From NCBI RefSeq assembly GCF_035582795.1, contig NC_134365.1:222845887-222909886 (forward strand): DNA of 64,000 nt. Reading direction: 5' to 3'. Below are positions 45,366 to 57,300 of the stretch, piece by piece (within the stretch, counting starts at the first letter, position 1; the number at the start of each line of letters is the position of its first letter). The position numbers were made by a program, and so were the translations under genes. Origin of the DNA: Mycteria americana (Eukaryota > Chordata > Aves > Ciconiiformes > Ciconiidae). Below the pieces are notes generated by a model. It made no database searches, was not told the origin of the DNA, and saw nothing but the letters and a program-made list of their open reading frames with translations.

Positions 45366-48300
45366 TCATTTCAGGTCCACATCAAAGTCCAGCACCAGCA
45401 GCTTGGTCTCCTCTGTGCCATTGCGGCTGCCCACCGCACACACGAGCTTGGTGTTGGAGGCGCGGATGCGCCACACTACGCCCCCGCTGCCCCCACTCTC
45501 CAGTGCAACCAGGTTGCGCACAAATTCGCCCGTCTTGAGGTCCCAGAGCTTGACGGTACCATCATCTGAGCTAGTCACCACAAACTTGGAGCTGAACTGT
45601 AGGCAGGTCACGGCGCTCTGGTGCTTGCTGGGCCCTGGAAGCAGAGGGTATCTGTTAGACCTCCTGTGCTCCCACCTCCAACCCCAGGCTCTTCAGGAGC
45701 ACCCACTGCTGGGCAACATCTGCCCTGCCCCTGCCACATCTGGCAGCTAGGAGCAACATGACCCCTCCCCAACACGCCTAGTGAGGGGAGCTGTTCCATC
45801 CTCCTGCACTCACCCTGCAGTGTTTGCAGGCACTGGCCCGTCTTGATGTCCCAGATCTTGACCGTGGAGTCAGCATTGCCAGATACAAGGATGTTGTCAC
45901 GTAACTCCATGCCACTTGTGAGCGACTGGTGCCCCATGAGGGTGTGTAGGCAGTTTCCACTCTCTACGTCCCACACTCGAATCGACGTGTCTAGAGAGCC
46001 ACTCACAATGTGTGTCCCATCAAACTGCCCAGAGAGACACAGATCAGCACGGTCTGCCCAGAAAGGGGAGGAGTGTTCTTCGCAGTCTGGTGTCAGAGAC
46101 TTGGGGCACGGCAGATTAAGTGATGTGCTCACGTACTCTTTGGCTAATCAGGGTGCACGTGTGTTTGGGGGCATCTTGCCTCCAGGAAACAGACACAGTG
46201 CGTGTGTTCCTACAGCGCATGTGTGTGTGGGGGGTCAGGGTGGAGGGGCAGAGTGTCTCTCACCTGCAGGGAACAGACATGGCCTGTGTGTCCCTGCAGC
46301 ACTTGCATGGGGTGGGGAGACAGCCTCTTGCTTGCCAAAACAGGCATGGCTCGTGTCCCTGCAGCACATGAGCGGGAGGGGAAGGGGGAGCCACGGTATT
46401 ACCTGCAAGGAGTAGACGCGGTTCGTGTGTCCCTGCAGTGTGTGAGTGCAGCTCTCGCTCTCGGGGTCCCAGACTTTCACTGTGTAGTCATATGCACCGC
46501 TCACCACCTTGTGCCCGTCATACTGCACGCAGCGCACAGCAGCCACATGCCCCATCAGCACATGCAGACATTGCCCAGTCTCGATGTCCCAGAGGCGCAG
46601 AGTGGCGTCCCGTGAGCCACTCACAACCCTGCGGACAAGGGTGCGCTTGGAGCCTTATTGAGTCGACTCTGGACCTTGCCCAACTGAGATAAGCCCGGAC
46701 ACATGAGCTTCCCCAAGGAGTAGCCCCAGCTTATCTTCCCCCATGGATACCTCTTCCCACACAGCACCTTTCAGCTACAGATCAGCCCAAGCCCTGACCA
46801 CCTCTGCACTTTCACCTGCCCTATATCCCATGCCACAGACTGGTGCAGGCCCCTAATACTTCTACACCTCCACCTGCGCCGTTCCACAGACCAGACCAGG
46901 CCCCGAACACCATCATGGCCATACCTGTTCCCATGCAAGTGCATGCAGCGCACTGTGGACGTGTGCCCATACAGTGTGTGCACGCATTCGCCTGTGTCTG
47001 CATTCCACACTTTGAGCGTCCGGTCCGTGGAGCCGCTGATGACAATGCTGTCCCTCATCTGGGAAGACCACACACCCCCTGTGTGGCCAACCAGTGTCTG
47101 CACACACTGCAAAGAACGAGATGTGAGACACTGGTTTGGGAAAGGCTGAACAACACAGCAAAAAGGAAAAGCAAAGCGTAGGACTTCTGCCAGGAAGGCT
47201 TTTCAGGTCAGCAATCCACCTCCCTGCAGACAGACTCAGGCCCCCACCACACAGTCCTCTCTCTGATAATGATGACTTGCTATTCTAAACCCAATCGAGT
47301 TTCTTGCCCTTCCTGGATCTCCAGGAGGGTGGTCCACACTTGCTGACTGCCAGTGAAAACACACATGTGGCCAACTCTCGCTCATTTGTTACTGCACCAA
47401 CAGATTTGTAGCTTAAGACAGCTCTTCCCACTGCTCCTGCAGCCACAGGATCTATCAAATCCTCTCCCCAGCTACACTCTGCCAGAGACAAGATAAACCC
47501 ACCTAAAAGGCCACTATGCCTCTCACACCTCCAACCATTCCTGCAGCAATGCAGAGGATCAGCATGACTCTCAGCGTGCCAGTGGAGCAGCCCTGACGTG
47601 ACTACGGACAACAGCTCACCTCCCCAGTGACTGCTGACCACACTTTGAGCGTATTGTCGTCTGAGCCACTGACTATCCGGTTGCCACAGAACTGCAGGCA
47701 GGTAATGACATGGTCATCATGTCCCTTCAGCACCTGCATGGAGAACAACGTGAGTAAGGAGGAGGCGAGGACAGCTCAGAGCCTCGGAGTCTGCGGAACC
47801 TCGGGCCTCAAAAGCAGCCTTTGAGAATGGTGGGGAAGCAGATGGGTCACTGTAATGCCTGCCACCTCCCTGTTGCTTCTCTGCGGGGCAGCAGCTATGG
47901 TAGGAGCTGGGGGGGGCATTTGGCGGGTATTGCTGGGGGACAGTGGGCTACCCGGGGACTTTAAAACATGGATGGACCCTTGTGGCTATTAAGGCTGCAC
48001 GAGATACGAGCTCAGAGATGATGTTCTGCCCTAGATCAAAAACTGGTGGCCATCAGCCAGAGCATGTTTAGGACCACCAGCTCCATTTTCCACATCATGG
48101 AAGGCAGGCAGCGCACAAACAGCTGTGCACCAGCTGCCACCTCCCCAACACAGCGATGCGGAAAGAGGGCAGCAAAGCCAGGCAATGACCGAGCAACATC
48201 TGGAGGCGGGCAGAGATCAGGCAGGTTAGGCAGGACCCCAGGGAATGAGGAAGCATGCCAGACAGACCTGGCCAAGCCATGGGGAGGGGCAGCATGAAGG

Positions 48301-51300
48301 CAAGCGGCAGCTCGGTGTGAAAACAAGCCCAGAGCCGCCCTTTGCAGGGAACACACTAAACTTCCCTTCAGCCAGGGAAAGGTACAGGGTGGATGTCCCT
48401 GCAGGCAGCGCCCTGGAGAGCTCTGCTCACGGGGGGCACAGAGACCAGGGTGTTGGGGGTCTCAGGAAAGGGCTGCCTGGTGCCAGTTTGCTGCTGGGGG
48501 GTGCAGTCCCTGCAGTGACGGCACCGGGCAAAGCACTGCTGCTCACTGCGGGTGCCGCAGAGGCAGGGGCTTGGAGAAGGGGCTGGGAACGCCAGGGGCC
48601 TGGAAAAAGTCTCCAGAGGTGGAGAGCAGCAGGACAGAGACTGTTACCTGAGAGACTGAGAGAAGGGGTGGCTGGGGCTCTGCTCTCCCTGCCTCCTGGG
48701 CGGGGACGAGGGGCAGGCAGGGACCTTGGCAGGGAGAGAACACCCAAGTGCTCCGGAACCTTGTACCCCGGACAAGGCTTGGCTGAGCCCCCAAAGGGCT
48801 GTACCACTCCCTGGATGCCAAGGTTGGCTACAGCCCTGCTCAGGTGCTCAGAGGAGGGGTGAAGGGATGGAAACCCCCTCCCCTGGGGTCCAGGGTGACC
48901 CTTTTTCTGCTGGCAGAACTGCAGCCCAGTACCACCCACTGTGGCAATCCCCGAGATCGGCAGTGCTGCCAGCCAGAGCACACGGGAAAGCTCCAAGGAA
49001 GCTGTGCTGTGCATCTGCTCTCTACAGGCAGGGACAGGAGTTGCAGGAAGCTGGCAGGACCCACACAGCTTCAGGGACCTTTAAATTCAAATATTTCCAG
49101 GTGAATACCTCCGGCCTATGCCTCCTGAAGACAGGCCAAACTTTTGAATCTTTTCCCGAGGCACTTCTAAAATTCTTAGTGTTGTTCTCATCCTATTGGT
49201 CATGGATATTTCTCTGCTACTTCCTTCCTGTACCAACTTCCTATACGTCAAAGCTCTGAGTCTGGTTCTCAGCAAGGACTCCTGAAAGCACTCACCTTGG
49301 GGGCTTTAAGCTCCCCGCTGCGCCAATTCATGTCGATTTTGTGCTGCCGCATGAAGGCAAATTTCCAGGGGCTATACATGAATCCAGGGCTCAGCAGGCG
49401 CCGCTTCCGCAGGTTCAAGGGCTCCTCAATGCCTGCAGGAGGAAAACACAGCGGGATGCCTCACAGTACGCAGTTGGTCCATGCCCTCACCCTACTGGGG
49501 AGCTAAGATGACGTAGATCCGTGGGATCTGTGGGCTACCCCACTGCAGATCCCTGCCACAACGTGCCATATGCCATATGGAGGAGGGGTCTTTACCTTCT
49601 TCGCGGCATTTCTCTCTCCAAAGCAGGTTATCTTCAGCCAAGACCCTCCAGTAGCGACAGGTCTGGGCAGCACGGAGCAGGTCGCGAGGCTCCAGGAATG
49701 AGAGGACATAGAGTGCCAGCTGCAGGAGTGGAAGCCAAGTCACAAGGGCACAGTGGGCTCCCATGGCTGGTAACTGGTGCCCAGCACCAGGGCCAGCCTG
49801 TCCCTTGCCTCAACTCACCTCCTTGGGCAGCAGGGAAATGAAGTCTCTCTGGAACTGGGGTTCAATGACCTGCATCATGTACTTGATTTGGGAGGGCTCG
49901 CAGCGATCAATGAGCTCATCCAGAGCAAGCAGCTTCTCTGGGCCACTCCACCGCTGAAGACAGGGACATCAGTCACGATGCCTGCACGCACGGCAGGCCC
50001 TCACAGCCTCCCCTGTGGGCCTGTGCAGCGCCAATGCCCCCACCCCAGCCCCAGCAGAGACACCAACCAGCAGGGGCAAGACAGGCTAGCTGGGCCTCTG
50101 GAGCAGGCCAGGGCTCTGCTACCTTGATCCCAAGGCAGAGAGGAGCCACAGAGACGGGGTTGGTGGAGCTCCATCTTATGTGACTCATGGAGCTCACAGA
50201 AGCTCCATGAGTCACATAAGATGGAACACAGGTGCTGTGTGATGGCAGACAAAGCAACACCCCTCCAGGACGAAGGGGAGCAAGAGGGGGGCTAACACCA
50301 TTTCTGTGCTCCTTTACCTGAGGCAAAACCTCACCAAAAATCCACTGTGGGACCCAAACCCCTGCCTGTGGTGGGTCTCATGCAGACAGACTCCCTAGGG
50401 CTTGGCTCCCCTCCTGCCTGCCTGTCAAACCCAAAGCTTCGTGGTGCCCTCCGAGGTGAGCCCTTTGTGCCTACCTGGAAGGTGCGGAGCCAGTCCTGCA
50501 GCTCGGGAGGAGGGGCAACCGAGGGGATGCGTCGGCGCCGTGCCTGACCTGCTTTGGCGTTGCGCAGGTCCCCAAAGGTAGTCGTGGGACTGGGCATGCA
50601 GGGACCCAGTGTCCTGGACCACAGCCGGGGAGAGACCAAAGCAAACGTGAGACATGCCAATGCTGCTCTGGGCCACACCGTGCAAACAGTTCTCAGAACA
50701 GAGGTCCCCATAAACCACCAGCTGTGAGCCTCCCGCCAAGCTAACCTCCTTCCCCATCACTGCCACCGGGACCACAGCTACACATGCAGTCCCCTTAGCC
50801 CAGCCTGCTCTACAGAATGACAGAATCACAGACTGGTTGAGGGTGGAGGCACCTCTGGAGGTCGACTGGTCCAACCCCCTGCTCAAGCAGGACCACCCAG
50901 ATGGCTTTTGTACCTCTCCAAGGATGGAGACTCCACAGCCTCAGCAGGACACCTAGATGACCGAGGGATGGGACTGGTAGAAGGAGGTCTTCCCACCCCC
51001 CAGGTCAACTCATTGCTCAGCACGCAGAGCACTCATCTTACCTGCTGTACTCAGAGCCCTTGCACAGCTTTTTACCGGGGGAAAGGGCCCTGCCATCCAG
51101 GCCGTTCTCCGACTTCCGCTTCATCTGCAAGGAGAAGGCAAGTTAAAGCAGGCTGGAGCAGAGCCCTCTGCGCACATTCTGGGTCACTGATTTTCTGCCA
51201 AAAGTGACAAGAGTAGGAGACCCAGCCTAGCAAGTCTTCCGAGTCCACGCTCATGTTGAGGACCTGCAGAGGGAAGCTGAAGGCCACCTGAGCTCTAGAG

Positions 51301-54300
51301 CTGGCAGAAGAGTTAACTTCCGTGGGAGAAACGGAACTTGGTCCTTCCAAGGGGAGTATCAGACCTGACGGGGAAAACTCAGCAAAACAGCTGCACAGGG
51401 ACAAAAACAGTGGCTGAGAAAATCTCTTGGTACATCTGCTTGGCCCGTCCCCAGGCACAGTTCAACACAGGCAGACCTACAGCCTGAGCAGGGAACTCAG
51501 CGTGCTGAAGCCTCCTGGCAGGCCAGCCCTACAGCCGGGCCCTAGAGCTGCTCAGCATTCCCCACTACACTTGATAGCTACAGCGAGAGCTGTGCTGGGA
51601 TGTGTGGCAGACCGTACCCTGATGCGGTTGCACCAAAGGGAATCTACATCCTTCTGACTCCGTACAAGAGGCGCAGGGTTAACAGGAAATGTGGGGAGAG
51701 CAGGGTGGCTACCAGCCACCAGAAGGCGAGCACGGGGCTCCCCCAACCCAGGTAGAACGCTGGGGGCTCTTTCCCTCCAGTAACTGACCCGGGCACCAGC
51801 TGCAGCCCTGCCCTCAGGGCTGGCCAGGGCTCTTGCCACAATGCCCATATCCCGGAGAAACCTCCCCGAGGCCTTTGCCTGACCCCACAGCAGACTCCTG
51901 CTGCCCCAATTCAGGTTCTGCACTACGACACAGGGACCCCAGCACAGAGCAGGGTGGCTCCACTGGGGACAGGCACAGCTGGGAACTGCCAGCAGCACTC
52001 AGACAGACCGGGACAGTACCTTCTTCCCCTGGCCCTAACAGCCAGGCAAGCCGACCACAACTGCTGAGCACGATCTGCACTGCAGAGTTCCCAGCCCAGC
52101 CAGCACCCAGCTGACGCCCCGAGCTCCCCAGCTGGCCGCAGCACCCCGGCATGTCCTGGGGGTCTGCAGCAGCAATGACAGCCAGACACACGCCCCATGC
52201 AGCAGGAGCTTGAAGTGCTATGGCAGCCCATGGCCCACGCTGGCACCACCACCATTGCAAGCAGCAGGTGCCCATAGGCTCTGAGGCCACCAGCTACCAG
52301 GACGGGACCACAGGCAGCCTGCCAGTGTCAGCCCCTGCCAGGGAGCCACCAACCGCATGGGCAGCCCCGCTCTTTGGGGCAAAGCCCTTGCCTGGGGCCA
52401 CGCTCCCAGTGGGGTTACCTTGGGCCGCACGTGACGGAGGAGGCCGCCATCCTCTGTCCGCTGCAGGTAGTCTATCCAGCGCTCTCCAATGGTGTAATAG
52501 AAGTAGATGTTGCTGCCATCCTCCCCTTCCTCGCTGTAGCAGCTCCCCTCTTCCTCTTCTTCCTCCTCCTCCTCCTCCTCCTGCTCCCCACAGACTGTGG
52601 AGCTGACTGGCTCCTGCGCCCCTCGCCCACTGGAGTCGTCAGCCTCCGGTCCTGACCCTGGGCTCCCTTTCCCAGAGCGCTCCGGCTCCCAGGGGCCTGA
52701 AACATCCTCCTCCTCAGCCACCACCTACAATACAGGGAGAGGCAGGGTCAGGTCTGTCTGCTGCAGCTCTGCGCCCCAGCTCTCTGGGTGCCCCGGGGCC
52801 CAGGCTGGGGGACATGCTGGGGAGCTGCCAGTCAGAGCAATGGCCCAAGGAATACAAGGGCTTCCCTCTGCAGTACAGAAGAGGGGGGGACGAGCTCAGC
52901 AGCGCCAAAGATGGGAAGAGGAGGCAGACTACTGAACTAAGGTGCTCTCTGGGGTTACAGGGCAGCTTCGGCCAAGCACGATCTAGAGACAGGTCACTTC
53001 CCAGCCCCACAGGGAAGCACAGCTGCAATGCGACCAAATCACGTGGCAGCCGGCAACTCTGTGACCGAGCAGAAAACACAAACACTGCAGGAGCATCAGT
53101 GGCGCTGAACAATACCAAACCTGCTAGCACCAGCTCCACCTCTGCACAGCGAGCCATCTCCCTGCCTGCAGCTGCGAACAGCCCTCTGCCCTTCGTTTGT
53201 CAAAACAGGGAGCAGAGCTGCTGCACGTGTGGGCTGCCATGCCCGGGCAGGACCCCGGCATCAGAAAGGAGGCACACGCTGCATTTTGGCCTTCAGCATG
53301 GTGCGGAGGTCCCTTCACCCTCCAGCCAATCTGACCAGGAGCAATGATTACTCAAGAGGTCGCGAGTAGTGTGTGCCCATCTAATAACACCTGCACCCTT
53401 CCTCCCCAAAGAAAACACCACAAAAAAAAAAAAAAAGCAGAAGCATTCAGTAATTACTTGGAGGAAGCAGAACAACGCCCCTGTATCACATCGGAATGAG
53501 GAACTGTTTCCCAATACACCAATAAAACACCCCAATCAGCAGCCCAGGATAATTTGCACCTAAGAGTCCTAGAGAGTAGTACGGGAGATCACTAGCCCAC
53601 AGCAATTATTTTTGGTAAATCTTGGAATACAGGAGAAACTACAAAGACCAGGACAGTGTGAAAGTTGTGCCAAAACTGAGGAAGGCAGGAGAAAACGGAG
53701 TCTTTATGTAGCCTGACATTTGGCAACAGAGAGGCCGGTGCAGGATTCAATGAGTAAAAGATAAATGACAGGGACATGCTTTGTACCAGCTGATAAGAAT
53801 TTATGAAAATAGGTCTTTTCAAATAAAGTTGAGTTTATTCCTTGAAGTGTTACATTTGGTTAAAAAAAGCAATTACATAAATCACATCGATGAGACGGAC
53901 TCAAACACTTCTAAGTGTCTGACCAGGGCACAGCCTTCTGATAAAAACACTGGCATGCCACAGCCTCTACAGGGCTGTTGGATGAGATGGCTTAGCTCAA
54001 GAAAGAGCCAGTGAGCAGATCTCAAAACGTACCTGTTAACAGGAAACTGCAGATTTTCTGCTGACGGGCCTAGTGCAGACCCATAAGGGTGTGTGTGTGT
54101 GGAAAACCACCGTAGTCAGTATTTGTTTTATTAATAATATGCAAGCAGATAACGTGTAATCAGAAAAGATTTTAAGATGGATACTTGGGTCGGTAGCAAG
54201 GACAGGACAGTCACACAGTGTGATCTGCATCACTTGGTAAGCTGGGCTCACCCAAATTAAATGCATTTCAATACACCCAGAGACAATGTTCTCCATCTAA

Positions 54301-57300
54301 AGACAGGGAGAGCAGAGCCAGCTAGGCACCAGGGACTGTGCATCCTGTAAAGCAATAACTGAAAAGGATTGAGGGGTCGCACTCAGCCCAAGCTTCAGGC
54401 TCAAAAACCTGAAGAGGGAAGAAGCGCAAGCAGGAAAGCAGTACTACCCCCTATGCTGCCCTACACACTCGAGTCCTGCAATGCCCAATCCACATTTTTA
54501 AACAGAATGCTTAAAACTTGAAGATGTTGCTCAGTCCCCTCCCCCCCAATGATTCAAAATCTGGATAAACTATTTTGTAAGAGAAGGAAAAAAATGGAGA
54601 GGTGACTTGGTCACAACACAAAAATACACCTGGGGAAGGAAAAACCCTGCTGCTTTATAGGGCTCCTACCAAGCACTGCAACATTTATTGCAGTTAGCGC
54701 TGGGTTTATTTACATGCAGAAATTAGGCCTCAATGCACATGTGCTTAAGTGCCTAGCCCTGGACAGATTCCCCAGATCAGAGGCAGATGGATCATTTCTT
54801 CACACCACCCAGACAGACTGGACCCTGTTCGGCAGGCGGGCTTGGAACAGGGCTGGACTCTTGGGCAAAGAGGCAGTGGCCAGATGAGAAGGCACGACAC
54901 AACAGTCCATCTGGACACACCTTTTCAGCAGGGAGCACTGAACCCAGGCTTCTTAAGCACTTCCTCTGGCATCTAGAGTTGGGGGTCACATCTTGGCCTT
55001 GGACGATAACAAACCTCGGGACGACGCTCCTGGGGCAGCATGGGGGCAGAACAGCTGCTGACATCTCCCAGGCAGTAAAGCCCCTTCCAACAACTGCCCT
55101 CCCCTGCCCGCACAGCGCGCTCGAGGGCTTGGCAGGGCAGAGCTGCTCTTAAGCGAGTGAATTTCCTCAGCCCCACAGACAGCACCACACGAAGATGCAC
55201 TCCTGAAGAAGTCCCCAGAGCCGAACTGGGTGCGTGCCAGCCCGCCCAAGCAGGCAGCATGCTGGCTGCCGCTCTCCAAAGACAAGGCAGACAACAGAGC
55301 AGAGAGCCTGGCAAGAGACACAGACTCTGGCCTCCCCAGCTGTCAGTCCAGGGGAAGAATCTCTCTCCACACTCAGTTCTGGCCTCCAGCAATGAACAAT
55401 TAGTGGAACTTAACAACTGTCTGCAGGAGACCTATGGATGGCTAGGTGCTCTGGGGCAGGGGAGGCAGCAGGAAGCCACGAGTGTCCTCTGCGGTCAGAG
55501 CGCTGTTTCTATCAGGGATGCTGGGACAGATGCCTCACAGCGGCCAGAGCAGCTCCCAGCAAGGCTCAGGGGGCCACTGCAGCCTCCGGCAGAACACCAC
55601 AAAGCCAGCTGGGCCCGGAGTATCTCAGCCTCCCCGACGCAAGCTGCCACCTTACGGGGAGACTGCGGACAGATCGCGTGGCTGCTTGAGAGGGCGCAGC
55701 ATTCCTTAGGCTTCCCTGTTCCAGTGCCCAAGGCGGATGTGTCTCCTCCCCCGTAAACCTCCTCTGTCCCTCTACCAGCTACCACGTCTCCCAGCATGAA
55801 ATCCCCCTCCCTGATCCCCGCACCGCCAGATGGACGATTGCCTCCATACCAGGTAGGCAGGGGAACCCTACCTTTCTTTTCCTACCTGAGGCACAGGAGC
55901 TTTACTGTCCCCCTGCAGACCAGGGCTCACCCTCGCAGCCTCCTCACTGCTTGGCCTCCTCCTGCAAGTCATCCGCTGACTGTTCAGCTCCAAGATGCGG
56001 GTGGTGATGCCTTTGACATGGAGAAGATCATCGAGTGAGTTGAAACCCTTCAGCTCCTGTGAGAAGAGAAGAAAAATTCAATATGGAGCTGAGAAACCCA
56101 GAACCAGCCTCAAAGCAGGACCAAGCTTACTCACACCCTTCTCAGACAGGCTCTCTTTCCTGGCCGGTCCAGACCTACCAGCCTGCATCTCACTTACAGC
56201 CACCAGCTCCCTTTAGGCCTTCAGGGGAAAGAGGGTCGGGGTGCCACAGCAGGGTGATACCTTTGTACTGCAAGTCCTCGCTACTGCTCCCATCCGAGGC
56301 AAGGGACACCTTCTGCCCAAAACAGCCGTTCCCATGCAATCCCTCCTGTTTCCACAAACTTTCCCTGCCCCAAGCGACAACTGCAATGCCTGCAAGGAAC
56401 AGGCAACAGCACCAGAAGTACTACTAACAAGAGGAGTAGTGGCCCAAAAGCAAAGGCTAAAAGCTCAGAAAGGGGAATTGCGCCTTCCAGCTGACTAGTG
56501 CCAAGACTGGCAGCATTCCCTGGCCCACACAGTCAATCCCCCTTGTCTGCAGCTCCAGTGAATGGAAACAGCCCCTGCCTCCTGCCAGGCACATGCAGAC
56601 ACACACACATGTGTGTGTGTGTGTGAGGCACCACCTGCAAAACACCAGGTCAAGTACTGCCCAGCCCTGCACTCAGAACCACGGGTTACCACCGATCGTA
56701 CCTACGCCCCGTTCGGACTCCAAGCACCTTCTGCCACAAGCCTAAAGGGCCTAAACCCAACAGGGACGGCCCGGCTCTTACCCAGGGGGCAGGATCCCAG
56801 GGTGGAAAGCATCCACGCTTTCCGGCTCACACAGACATCAGGGCCAAGACAAGGTTCTGATCATCCTTTCGAATTCGTCATGCACCATTTTAAGGCACTT
56901 CTGTTGCTTCTCCCCTATAAATGGTTTTACCCAAAAGCATAGCTCCAGTGATGAACCCCATTTCTGTAAATCCGTCTTCATCTGTTCTCATACCAGCAGT
57001 CCTTTTGTTTAACGGCCCTTGCTCTTCCACCTCCACGGTGCCTACATTCCTGTTGTGTTTATAGCTGGTGACCCTGCCTCTCTCTTCCAGGCCAAAAAAA
57101 GTCAAGCTCTTCTAGTCTTGCCTCATCAAGCCAGCCTCCTCGTTCCCCGATTTCTCCTGCCTCACTCCTCTGCCTGCTTCAACACGGATGCCGTACTCCA
57201 GCCACGATCTTGCCAGTTCTTTGTGGCATTAATAGCAAAAAGGTGGCATTAATCTTCCTGTCTCTGCTAAAAGCGCCACAGCAAATACAGCCTAAGATCA

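Noticed and set aside
48245-49259. Matching open frames in the two copies of the 706-bp segment, as evidence of a duplicated gene
   Set aside because: Identity simply reflects the DNA duplication. Frames are open on both strands and show no family features.
45366-52724. Calling the F-box/WD40 gene FBXW7 itself
   Set aside because: The neighbours (TRIM3, ARFIP2, TIMM10B, RRP8) are those of the paralogous block, the N-terminus is different, and there are many substitutions (for example DFDVDLK for DFDVDMK and [10 protein letters not shown] for FIRNLVTLES).
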